A stretch of 35,261 nucleotides of DNA from assembly GCA_016929655.1 (NCBI GenBank), contig JAFGIJ010000193.1:1-35261 (forward strand), read 5' to 3'. Both the position numbers and the translations under genes were made by a program. Below are positions 1 to 7,358 of this stretch, one piece after another. Source of the stretch: Clostridia bacterium (lineage in GTDB: Bacteria; Bacillota; Clostridia; DUPQ01). The notes beneath the pieces are model-generated. The model saw nothing but the letters and a program-made list of their open reading frames with translations, was not told the origin of the DNA and searched no databases. Numbering within the stretch: the stretch's first letter is position 1; the number at the start of each line of letters is the position of its first letter.

Positions 1-111
1 ATACATAATGAGACTTTTCAAATAGAAAACAAGCTATTGGAAATATGCACAGCCCAAATATTTCACAAATTCAATTAAAATGATAAAATATATCAGGAAA
101 GCGGTGATAAA

Positions 112-573
112 ATGAATGAATTCATGAAACTGGCGATTGATGAAGCACGAAAAGGTGTAGCTGGCGGACACGGTGGGCCTTTTGGAGCAGTTATCGTCAA
201 AGATGGTGAAGTCATTGCCTCTGCTCATAACATGGTTTTGGTCAACAATGACCCGTCTGCCCATGCAGAGGTTCAGGCCATTCGCAAAGCCTGTGAAAAA
301 CTGGGAAAACCCATGATTCCGGAATGTGAGATTTATACAAGCTGCGAACCTTGTCCCATGTGTCTGTCTGCAATATTGTGGGCCCGGATTCCGACTGTCT
401 ATTATGGATGTACCAAAGAAGATGCTGAAAACATTGGATTCATGGATGCTTTCATATATGATGTTCTTGAGGGGAAAAACACAGGAACTCTAAAAAAGAT
501 AAGACTTGATCGTGATGATTGCCTTTCAGTCATGGATGAGTGGGAGCACAATGAAAATCACGGGACTTACTAA
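112..573 (+). CDS. guaD: Guanine deaminase (cytidine deaminase-fold)
   Basis: A 153-residue zinc deaminase of the CMP/dCMP deaminase superfamily. The zinc site is visible as HAE (His and catalytic Glu, near residue 52) and PCPMC (two Cys ligands, near residue 82). The N-terminal GGPFGAVIVKDG, the NDPSAHAEVQAIRKAC block and the FMDAFIYD segment match Bacillus-type guanine deaminase much better than tRNA adenosine deaminase TadA. The expected reaction is guanine to xanthine plus ammonia in the cytoplasm, as purine salvage or nitrogen supply. The start follows a GGTGAT-type ribosome site; a second Met at residue 5 is possible. The upstream 111 bases are AT-rich, with a TAAAAT at 76-81 that could be a -10 box but no convincing -35. 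The next gene follows after 26 bases, so read-through is likely. The substrate is inferred from similarity. Confidence 0.85.
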   Translation: MNEFMKLAIDEARKGVAGGHGGPFGAVIVKDGEVIASAHNMVLVNNDPSAHAEVQAIRKACEKLGKPMIPECEIYTSCEPCPMCLSAILWARIPTVYYGCTKEDAENIGFMDAFIYDVLEGKNTGTLKKIRLDRDDCLSVMDEWEHNENHGTY

Positions 574-599
574 ATAGTTAGATAAACAGGGGGATTGAA

Positions 600-3422
600 A
601 TGAAAAAGTTCTTTTTGCTTTTTTTATCGATGATTACAACCTTATCTCTTCTTAGCGGATGCATTACAAAAGCAATATCAGATCAGGAAGATATAGTGTA
701 CATTCAGGTCGCTGGTCCCTTCTATACATCGTCCAACCCTTCTTTGGGCAAACAGGAACGGCTCTTCCTCAGAGAAAGAGAGAAAACAGTTGCCAAAATT
801 GTAGGAATGGTAGATAAAGCCACCACCAGCATGTTCAAGGCCACTGATGGTTTTATAAAATTTGAAGATAACCTCCTAGATGCACTGAAAAAAGATGAGC
901 CTGATTCTGACTCAACGATTGCAACCGATAAAATACTTAATGGAATTGCCGCCTATCATTCTCTTTTGGATGCGCACGAAGCCGAAATCAAGGAATATGA
1001 CAAGACAAAAACCACAAACAGCGCAACCATGGCGATCATCGAGCATTATAAGCTGGAGTCGGCAGTTAAATTGTATGTCCTTCAAAACCAATACCTCGAG
1101 TGGTTGAAAACCGCTTCAGCTGTTACATCATCCACTGTTTCAAGGTCAAATGAAAGGCGAGCCAATAAACTACTTGGCACATCAGCATCCATCTTCGCAG
1201 GTAAAATCTACAACAATATGGTTGAAGCAGACATTCAGCTAAATGGAGCACTGAGCCTCTATGATGCTCTCATGTCCATGGACTATTATGCTTCATTCAT
1301 ATATCTTGAAGAGGCAGGGCAGACAATTGAAGATATTAGACAAGGGAAAACAGATTCAAACGAACCCGATTCGACAATTGAATTTTTGGACAAGGCCATC
1401 AAAGATGCAATCAAATCCCTGGAAGCACCTGAAAACCTCAAGCCTATTCCTGATATATCTGCAGGTAATTTGTTCATAACACATGTAATGGCAGAAGAAA
1501 ACCAGCTTCCTGACCTTGGTCTCTTATCTGATTCAATGGAATATTACAGGGATGCCCCTATAGAAGATTCAACCAACTATCCTACAGAAGATCAGGCGGA
1601 GGAAAACTTTGCAATAGATTTGGCGGACAAAACCAACATGGCATCTGAATCAAGTAATCCAGGTGCAATTGTTTCAGAATCATTTGCTGAGGCAGTACCT
1701 GCAACCGATATAACCACCGACATTCGGGCAACAAACAGAATAAGAAGCATAGGTATAATAAAACTGGGTCAGCTGGCTGTCAGAGGAGCTATGCTCTGGG
1801 ATATAAATGATGCATATTCCATGGCAGTCAGCAGGATATCCAGCTTGATTGCAGGTGGAAGGAATATATCCCAGGAAGCATCTGAAAATGCAATCAATCT
1901 TATTAAAACTGAGCTTAATGACCTTATTGGCGAAAGCCGGGAGGATTTCCTGAATGCATTATTGCGTCATTCAGCTGAGGAAACATTCCAAATATTCGAA
2001 GCCTGGAGAGATGACATCGGAAACCTGAACGAGCATGAATTCACCCGCGAAGACCTTGAAAATTTTCTTGTAAGACTTGGTTATGAAGTTGATGTACCGG
2101 AAACCAAACCCGATGACGCACCGACAGCAACATCAACTCCGACTGCACATCCATCGGCATCAACGATTCCTCCGGCACCTTCACCAACCCCGACTCCTGC
2201 CGAAACAGACAGTCCGGATGATCCTGAAGAATATCCCGATGAATCATATGCTGTCTTCAATATTGCAGCCACCTATGATACATTGATGAACCTGTCCAAT
2301 CGCCTTACAAATGAAAACATTTTGTCAATCATATACGGGTGGGCTGATCCGATTGATTACCAAAGCCTTCAACGGGAAGACAAACCCGATGGTGAAGGTG
2401 GCATAAGAGGATGGAGATATCTTGATTCTTCGGGAAGCCCTTATGGATGGGAAGTAACCGGCTACAGCGAAAACATTGAATATATATATCACTTCCCCAA
2501 AAACATGGAATCATCAATGAAGATTATCCGATATGGAAACCTTGAAGAAAGCGCCTTTTTCCAGATTGAGACTGAGGACAAAACATCCGGCAGAAAAACT
2601 GCCATAAGGTTCAATGAAGATCCGCAGTTTGCCGGCGACAGCATAACATACATATATGAAACCGAAAATGGAATAAAAGATGGTCTCAATACCACCAGGT
2701 ATAACAGCAACCCGACATTTGAGTTATATATTAATGGCAATGTCTATGAATCCCATACATTCCTGAATGGAAATCTCATCCGAGAGGTGATCACATCCTA
2801 CGAAGGGTCTTCGGTCATAGAGCACACAAAACTTTTCTATGAAAGCGGAGTACTGCGACAGGAAACATATGAGCAGGATGGAGAAAAGTTCGGAACCTAT
2901 ACATCATTCAATAAAGAAGGTGTTCTGGTTCTGAGCATCGGTTACAAGGATGGAAGATATGACGGTGAATACAAAAGCTTCTTTGATGACGGAACCCTCC
3001 GGGATCTTACAACATACAAGGATGGAGAAAAGGACGGTCCGGCCACCGGTTACTACAGCAATGACGGGCACCCCCTTGAATACACCGGAAGCTATGAAGG
3101 CAATGAGAAAGACGGCAGATGGGAAACCTATACTGCTGAAGGCCTTCCAAAAACAATAATAGAATACAAATCAGGTCTTGCCGACGGTGAATACAAGAGT
3201 TTTGCAACAGGCAGCTCCTCTGCTTCATCAATTCATGTATTCGGACAACATTCAGAAGGCATGAAAGTCGGAGAATGGTTATATGGATACAATAACGAAG
3301 GATGGGTTGAAAAGGTTTATTATGAAAATGACATAAAGGTGTGGATGGAAAAGGCCGACAGCAATATCAGGACATATTATAAGCCGGATGGTTCCGTAGA
3401 CCATACAGAAACCAAACCATGA
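600..3422 (+). CDS. Large lipoprotein with C-terminal MORN-type (YwqK-like) repeats
   Basis: A 940-residue secreted lipoprotein. Residues 1-21 form a signal peptide ending in the lipobox LLSGC, so Cys21 should be lipidated and the protein anchored outside the membrane. The next ~470 residues are mostly helical and not recognised. A Thr/Pro/Ser-rich linker follows (about residues 505-545, with PSPTPTPAE), a typical flexible spacer. The C-terminal third holds repeats of the form G-x-Y-x-S-F-x-x-x-G-x-L (for example DGEYKSFFDDGTL and DGEYKSF), which fit the MORN_2/YwqK antitoxin-like repeat family. The start follows GGGGGATTGAA. The DUF6144-like gene begins 9 bases after the stop behind GAGGAGG, so the two are probably co-transcribed. 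No enzymatic function can be assigned; the repeats usually act as scaffold or binding surfaces. Confidence 0.75.
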   Translation: MKKFFLLFLSMITTLSLLSGCITKAISDQEDIVYIQVAGPFYTSSNPSLGKQERLFLREREKTVAKIVGMVDKATTSMFKATDGFIKFEDNLLDALKKDEPDSDSTIATDKILNGIAAYHSLLDAHEAEIKEYDKTKTTNSATMAIIEHYKLESAVKLYVLQNQYLEWLKTASAVTSSTVSRSNERRANKLLGTSASIFAGKIYNNMVEADIQLNGALSLYDALMSMDYYASFIYLEEAGQTIEDIRQGKTDSNEPDSTIEFLDKAIKDAIKSLEAPENLKPIPDISAGNLFITHVMAEENQLPDLGLLSDSMEYYRDAPIEDSTNYPTEDQAEENFAIDLADKTNMASESSNPGAIVSESFAEAVPATDITTDIRATNRIRSIGIIKLGQLAVRGAMLWDINDAYSMAVSRISSLIAGGRNISQEASENAINLIKTELNDLIGESREDFLNALLRHSAEETFQIFEAWRDDIGNLNEHEFTREDLENFLVRLGYEVDVPETKPDDAPTATSTPTAHPSASTIPPAPSPTPTPAETDSPDDPEEYPDESYAVFNIAATYDTLMNLSNRLTNENILSIIYGWADPIDYQSLQREDKPDGEGGIRGWRYLDSSGSPYGWEVTGYSENIEYIYHFPKNMESSMKIIRYGNLEESAFFQIETEDKTSGRKTAIRFNEDPQFAGDSITYIYETENGIKDGLNTTRYNSNPTFELYINGNVYESHTFLNGNLIREVITSYEGSSVIEHTKLFYESGVLRQETYEQDGEKFGTYTSFNKEGVLVLSIGYKDGRYDGEYKSFFDDGTLRDLTTYKDGEKDGPATGYYSNDGHPLEYTGSYEGNEKDGRWETYTAEGLPKTIIEYKSGLADGEYKSFATGSSSASSIHVFGQHSEGMKVGEWLYGYNNEGWVEKVYYENDIKVWMEKADSNIRTYYKPDGSVDHTETKP

Positions 3423-3431
3423 GGAGGAAAC

Positions 3432-4397
3432 ATGAAGGAATCATTGCTCAGGGATTTATATAAAAACCGCGGTTACAAAGAAAAGGATATCGACAATGCT
3501 GTCGGTTATGTCAGGGACATGGAAACCCGTCTTGATGTTGACAATGCAACAGTTGAATCAATCAAGGAATATATAAAAGAACTCATGGCAGAAGGCAATA
3601 ACACAGCACCTGTATTTCTTGCACTGGCCCGTTATTTTTATCTGATTGACAATCATGCGGTTTATATCTATTTCACCAAGTTGTTCGGTGGTCTGGGAGT
3701 CATGGAAAATATTAGGAAACGACTTGAATTCCATACGGACGGTAAAACTGCTGATGGGGTTTTTGGTGACCTTGAATCTCCTCCTCTTGGAGCTTCGCCT
3801 GAGGATATTCCCGAATTTACCGAGAAGGTGATGAAAAGACTGAAATCATCATTGTCACCTGCCTTGTACAGAAAAGTTCTGGCTGGAAACAATCATGGAG
3901 TTCCTGAAGAAGCCATGCTGGATGAAAAAAAGTTCTTTGAAGAATCAGCAGACCTGGAAACATATCTTAAGGAAAGGCATGCAAGAAAAGTTGCAGAGTT
4001 GCAGCTATACTGCGATGAAAAGAAGGTCTGGTTTGAACAGGAAATAACCCAGGGGGTAGTTGATTATGTTGCATCAAATCAAGAAATACTATCGGCGGTA
4101 AGAAATGGAAACAAGTTATATGTAACTAAAATACCTTTTGATGGAATAAATTTTCTTTCCAATGAGGATCCTGTTCTTAAAAGCTATTACGCCTGCCATT
4201 GCCCTTTTGCCCGGGAAAGAATACTGGATGAATCAAAAAGCAATGTGGATTCAGACTGGTGTTACTGCAGCGGAGGTTTTGCAAAGTTTCCCTTTGAAGT
4301 AATATTCGGTGAGGAACTCGAAGTTGAGATGCTTGATTCAGCACTAAAAGGCGATCCTGTCTGCCGTTTTGCCATCACCCTTCCATTGGGATTATAA
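3432..4397 (+). CDS. Cys-rich protein resembling DUF6144
   Basis: A 321-residue soluble protein of unknown function, with no signal peptide or membrane segment. The N-terminal ~100 residues are helical. The C-terminal region contains clustered cysteines: CHCPFARERI near residue 255, then WCYCSGGFAKFPFEVIFGE near 277, and DPVCRFAITLP at the very end. This pattern fits my recollection of the DUF6144 family (Cys-x-Cys-Pro, then Cys-x-Cys-Ser-x-Gly, then Cys-Arg-Phe), but the name is from memory and unverified. The cysteines could bind a metal or a thiol-reactive ligand. It is translated from a strong GAGGAGG site 9 bases after the lipoprotein gene, so the two probably form an operon. The gene ends just before the tandem 12-bp repeat at 4408. 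Confidence 0.6.
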   Translation: MKESLLRDLYKNRGYKEKDIDNAVGYVRDMETRLDVDNATVESIKEYIKELMAEGNNTAPVFLALARYFYLIDNHAVYIYFTKLFGGLGVMENIRKRLEFHTDGKTADGVFGDLESPPLGASPEDIPEFTEKVMKRLKSSLSPALYRKVLAGNNHGVPEEAMLDEKKFFEESADLETYLKERHARKVAELQLYCDEKKVWFEQEITQGVVDYVASNQEILSAVRNGNKLYVTKIPFDGINFLSNEDPVLKSYYACHCPFARERILDESKSNVDSDWCYCSGGFAKFPFEVIFGEELEVEMLDSALKGDPVCRFAITLPLGL

Positions 4398-4407
4398 CAA
4401 ATATTTT

Positions 4408-4455
4408 GACCAATCATCCGACCAATCATCCGACCAATCATCCGACCAATCATCC
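4408..4455. repeat. Four tandem copies of GACCAATCATCC
   Basis: Four perfect head-to-tail copies of the 12-mer GACCAATCATCC occupy 4408-4419, 4420-4431, 4432-4443 and 4444-4455. The last copy is also the left arm of the first hairpin of the adjacent terminator-like element. The period of 12 keeps any reading frame open, which explains a spurious minus-strand frame with repeated RMIG. Confidence 0.95.
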
Positions 4456-4500
4456 TTGGGATGATTGGTTGGGTGCAATCACCCCTGGGATGGTTGCACC
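4444..4500. terminator. Double-hairpin intergenic element between convergent genes
   Basis: Two adjacent hairpins lie between the convergent genes ending at 4397 (+) and 4518 (-). The first pairs ACCAATCATCC (4445-4455) with GGATGATTGGT (4459-4469) around TTG. The second pairs GGTGCAATCA (4472-4481) with TGGTTGCACC (4491-4500), with one G-T pair and a further CC/GG pairing above a mismatch. Neither side has a long T-run, so a role as bidirectional terminator is likely from position but not certain. Twenty-eight bases of the first hairpin recur exactly after hydA (about 13720-13747). Confidence 0.65.
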
Positions 4501-4517
4501 TCAAAAAAGGTGGAATC

Positions 4518-5315
4518 TTACATCCTGGTGATTATCAGGTTCCCGGATTCATATCTTTTCAGTCCGAACATATACAAGCCAAATGCAAACAATGCATAGG
4601 CAGCAGATACTCCGAATAACAACAGCAGTGTTCCCCAGGAGAAATTATAAACCAACCTAAGCGGAATATGGGTTATAAACCCTATGGGCAGCGCAGTCAT
4701 TATGAGTGCCTTTACAGGTCCTTTGAATATAGTCTCCGGATAAATCGAAAATGTAATTGTGAACTCCCATAGGGTTCTTCCCACAGTTTCCATGTTCCCG
4801 AAGTAAAATGTAAGGGAATGGCCTGCAACAGCTATTGATGTTACCAACAATGCAGCTGTAAATATGCTTATACTGAACATAACCCACATCATACCGCTTG
4901 CTTTAATCAATATCATAAGAATTATTCCATAAAGAAAATCACCCCATGCCGTTGCAGACATTCTGGCTGAAATAGAATTTATAAGCGGGTTCTTCGGCTG
5001 CAGCAGGTATGTATCAAGTTCTCCGGTCATTATCATTCCGGATATGCGGTTCATGTTTGCAAAGAATACATGGGATAACCCAAAACCAGTTGAGGCAACG
5101 GCCCACAGGAACATTACATCCTTGAATCCATATCCCCCGATCCCACCGCCGAGTTTATCAAAGAGCACCCACCAAAAGAATGCAAAGCTTGCATTGTTCA
5201 AGGCCATACCAAACACCTGTACAATGAAACTGGTCCTGTATTCAGCAAGAGCAGACAAATTGAAAGTGAAATACTTAAATATCAGTTTTATATGTTTTTT
5301 AACCTCCGTGAACAT
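4518..5315 (-). CDS. ABC-2-type transporter permease (COG3694-like)
   Basis: A 265-residue integral membrane protein with about six hydrophobic segments, of the ABC2_membrane_6 type (COG3694) by its overall pattern (N-terminal YRTSFIVQV, central GELDTYLLQPKNPL). It is the third gene of the operon ATPase - permease - permease and overlaps the previous gene by 17 bases. The start is placed at 5315 behind GGGGGGTG, about 10 bases away; that ribosome site lies inside the preceding gene. Families with this layout (COG4586/COG4587/COG3694) are predicted exporters with one ATPase and two different permeases; the substrate is unknown. The gene sits downstream of the ykkC-family riboswitch and should share its control. 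Confidence 0.85.
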   Translation of the reverse strand: MFTEVKKHIKLIFKYFTFNLSALAEYRTSFIVQVFGMALNNASFAFFWWVLFDKLGGGIGGYGFKDVMFLWAVASTGFGLSHVFFANMNRISGMIMTGELDTYLLQPKNPLINSISARMSATAWGDFLYGIILMILIKASGMMWVMFSISIFTAALLVTSIAVAGHSLTFYFGNMETVGRTLWEFTITFSIYPETIFKGPVKALIMTALPIGFITHIPLRLVYNFSWGTLLLLFGVSAAYALFAFGLYMFGLKRYESGNLIITRM

Positions 5316-6081
5316 TTACTTTTTTCACCCCCCTCGAAAATACGAAATGTGCCAGCGAAATTGCTATTATGCACCAGATTATCTGCAATGGCAGAATCTG
5401 CATTGCATATTCAAATGAAAAATCCACAACCATCTTTGCCGGGCCCCATGTTATCAGTGAAAATGGCAGATACCGTAAAATCCCCTGTGCCCAGAGTGGA
5501 AGAAACTCTATTGGAATCAGCATTCCAAATACAAACAACAGTTTTTGATATATGAAATAAAAGGGTGAATTTTCTTCGAAATAGAAAGCAAGCAGACCAA
5601 GACTCATCAAGAAGAAAAAGTTCATTGATATGGATAGTACAAATGACAGAATTATGAACGGTATTGCTGCTGCATTGAAACCCGGCAACGGACCTACAAA
5701 AATAAGCCCCAGCACAATTGCCATCAGTGTGAACACCGAAGCACTGAATGTCATATTCCCCAGAGTGCTTGCAAATTGCTTATAAATATAATTCCATGGT
5801 CTTATAAGCTCATAGGCTATCGATCCTGATTTTACTTCCTGATTCATGACTCCGAAAATCCCTGCACCACTGCAAAATACAACAAGTTCAGTCATACAGA
5901 CATACCATACCATTTGGGTAAGGTTGTAACCGGCTATCTCATTGCCTGTGTAAACCATTCTCCAAAGACTGAAGAAGACAAAGATGAACACAAAATAGAA
6001 TATCATCCGCCCGGTAACATCAGCTCTGTAAACAAGGGCATTCTTTATACTTATTCCTGCCAATGACAGATACTTTTTCAT
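5299..6081 (-). CDS. ABC-2-type transporter permease (COG4587-like)
   Basis: A 260-residue membrane protein with six predicted hydrophobic segments and the conserved SIAYELIRPWNYIYKQF loop, which parallels the GELDTYLLQPKNPL loop of its partner permease. It starts 15 bases after the ATPase stop behind a GGGGACAGGGACA stretch and overlaps the next permease gene by 17 bases, which suggests translational coupling. Together the two permeases should form a heterodimeric channel driven by the ATPase encoded just upstream. The cargo cannot be read from the sequence. Confidence 0.85.
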   Translation of the reverse strand: MKKYLSLAGISIKNALVYRADVTGRMIFYFVFIFVFFSLWRMVYTGNEIAGYNLTQMVWYVCMTELVVFCSGAGIFGVMNQEVKSGSIAYELIRPWNYIYKQFASTLGNMTFSASVFTLMAIVLGLIFVGPLPGFNAAAIPFIILSFVLSISMNFFFLMSLGLLAFYFEENSPFYFIYQKLLFVFGMLIPIEFLPLWAQGILRYLPFSLITWGPAKMVVDFSFEYAMQILPLQIIWCIIAISLAHFVFSRGVKKVNVHGG

Positions 6082-6096
6082 TGTCCCTGTCCCCTT

Positions 6097-7071
6097 TCAT
6101 ATTTTTGTATATATTGCTGCTATTATCTCCTCCATTGGAGGTTCTTCAATGGTTATGTCTGCTATGGTTTCAGAATCAAGTCCTGCAATTACTTTGCCTA
6201 TTGCAGCGATTCTGGTATCAACTGAAAATTTGGCTGCATACGGAGTGTTCTTGATTATGGTCACACCTTCGGTTTCATTCAGTGATGTTTCACAATTGAA
6301 TTTGAGTGACACCACTTTCTTGTTCAGATAGTCATACTTCATCTTCTTGACTGACATATCAACGGCTACCGTACCATGATCAATGACTATGGCTCTTCTG
6401 CAGAGGTTCTCAACATCTCCTGCATCATGGCTTGTAAGAAATACAGTTACTCCTTCTTCCTTGTTAAGTCTTTTGATCAAGTCCCTTATTTTATGCTTTA
6501 CTACGACATCAAGCCCTATGGTTGGCTCATCAAGGAACAGTATCTTAGGTCCGTGAAGCAGGGATGCAGCAAATTCACACCGCACCCTTTGGCCAAGGGA
6601 AAGTTTTCTGACGGGACTGTCAAGGAATTCCTCCAGCTCAAGGAGTTCGGTCAACCTGGCCAGTCTTCTTTCATAATCACTTTTCTCTATTTCATAAACA
6701 CTTGAGAGCAACCGAAAGCTATCAAGGGGCGGCAGGTGGAAACTGAGCTGTGATTTCTGGCCAAACACTGCTCCAATTTGATACGACAGTTTTTTTCTGT
6801 CCCTAACCGGATTGAAACCAAGTACTTCGGCCTGTCCGCTTGTGGGATGCAGGATTCCCGTCAGCATTTTGATGGTTGTTGATTTTCCTGCTCCATTTGG
6901 ACCGATGAATGCAAGCATTTCACCTTCCTCGACTGAAAAACTGACATTCTTCACGGCTTCAACTTCCTTGTATTCAGGTTTGATCAAGGATTTGAAAGTG
7001 CTTTTAAATCCTTCACCCTTAATCTTTACCTTATATGTCTTTGAAAGTCCATCAAGTTTTATTGCAGTCAT
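6097..7071 (-). CDS. ABC transporter ATP-binding protein (COG4586-like)
   Basis: A 324-residue ATPase of an ABC-2 export system. It shows Walker A GPNGAGKST (about residue 58), a Q-loop GAVFGQKSQLSFHLPP, the signature LSLGQR in place of LSGGQ (typical of this COG4586-like group), Walker B ILFLDEPTIGLD and the switch His in LTSHD. The C-terminal ~90 residues form the extra domain seen in NatA/CcmA-like ATPases. The start follows GGGGGAGGG. It is the first gene of the exporter operon. Its ~190-base 5' leader contains a ykkC-family riboswitch and an intrinsic terminator, so transcription into this gene is probably ligand-controlled. Confidence 0.9.
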   Translation of the reverse strand: MTAIKLDGLSKTYKVKIKGEGFKSTFKSLIKPEYKEVEAVKNVSFSVEEGEMLAFIGPNGAGKSTTIKMLTGILHPTSGQAEVLGFNPVRDRKKLSYQIGAVFGQKSQLSFHLPPLDSFRLLSSVYEIEKSDYERRLARLTELLELEEFLDSPVRKLSLGQRVRCEFAASLLHGPKILFLDEPTIGLDVVVKHKIRDLIKRLNKEEGVTVFLTSHDAGDVENLCRRAIVIDHGTVAVDMSVKKMKYDYLNKKVVSLKFNCETSLNETEGVTIIKNTPYAAKFSVDTRIAAIGKVIAGLDSETIADITIEEPPMEEIIAAIYTKI

Positions 7072-7094
7072 TTTTCCCTCCCCCTTGCAAGTAT

Positions 7095-7151
7095 ATAAAA
7101 ATACCCGGACCGGTTCCTGATATAATTATATCAAGGACTCCGAACCCGGGT
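7095..7151 (-). terminator. Riboswitch-controlled intrinsic terminator
   Basis: On the minus strand ACCCGGGTTC (7151-7142) can pair with GAACCGGTCCGGGT (7116-7103). A perfect 16-base palindrome, TGATATAATTATATCA, caps the hairpin (about 7117-7132), and ATTTTTATATA follows the stem. The left arm shares the CCCGGG segment with the 3' part of the riboswitch aptamer, so aptamer folding and terminator folding should exclude each other. It ends about 25 bases before the ATPase start. Confidence 0.75.
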
Positions 7152-7236
7152 TTTTATCCCAATGGTCGTGTAGCTTTCGCCTGCACCGCTCGGACCTGAC
7201 CGTCAAATGACGCGGAACCCAAAGGCACACTCCTTT
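7142..7236 (-). promoter_or_regulatory. ykkC-family riboswitch aptamer (probably subtype 2, ppGpp/PRPP-like)
   Basis: Read on the minus strand, the leader contains in order GGGTTCCGC, a CGTC-ATTT-GACG hairpin, GGTCAGGTCCGAGCGG, a GTG-CA-GGC-GAAA-GCT-A-CAC hairpin, and TTGGGATAAAAACCCGGG. This order and these words match the ykkC consensus as I know it (GGGUUCCGC, GGUCCGAG, hairpin ending in ACAC, GGGAUAAAAGCCCGGG). A 5' hairpin AAAGG-AGTGTG-CCTTT (7236-7221) resembles the additional P0 helix of the ppGpp and PRPP subtypes rather than the guanidine-I type. It controls the ABC exporter operon. The family call is strong; the ligand is not settled by eye. Confidence 0.87.
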
Positions 7237-7267
7237 TATTCATTTACTGTATAAAGTATTGTTTCGG

Positions 7268-7297
7268 ATTCTAACAGAAGCAGCCTTTGTTTGTCAA
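7268..7297 (-). promoter_or_regulatory. Promoter of the riboswitch-exporter operon
   Basis: On the minus strand a perfect -35 TTGACA (7297-7292) is followed after 18 bases by TAGAAT (7273-7268). A TG one base upstream of the -10 makes it an extended -10 (TGTTAGAAT). The predicted transcription start near 7261 gives a leader of about 190 bases containing the whole riboswitch. Confidence 0.8.
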
Positions 7298-7358
7298 CAC
7301 CTTTCTGTTACCGACAGGTAAAAATATTATCCCCTGATACTATTCATCCAGTTTTGAT

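Noticed and set aside
112-573. tRNA adenosine deaminase TadA
   Set aside because: GGPFGAVIVKDG, NDPSAHAEVQAIRKAC and the FMDAFIYD C-terminal region fit guanine deaminase better.
4408-4455. CRISPR-like array
   Set aside because: Repeats are 12 bp, directly contiguous, with no spacers and no cas genes.
4262-4504. Minus-strand frame with repeated RMIG
   Set aside because: It is an artefact of the 12-bp tandem repeat, whose length keeps the frame open; the rest overlaps the coding strand of the Cys-rich gene and there is no ribosome site.
5044-5555. Plus-strand frames inside the ABC permease genes
   Set aside because: They lie opposite well-supported membrane protein genes, have no family-like sequence and no ribosome sites.
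7117-7132. TATAAT in TGATATAATTATATCA as a promoter for the ABC operon
   Set aside because: It is the cap of the terminator hairpin and has no -35 at the right distance. A much better TTGACA-18-TAGAAT promoter lies upstream of the riboswitch.
7139-7236. Possible SRP RNA (GGTCAGGTCC followed by GCAG) in the exporter leader
   Set aside because: The similarity is limited to one segment; the GGAA tetraloop and long rod of SRP RNA are missing, while the entire element follows the ykkC layout and lies in a 5' leader.
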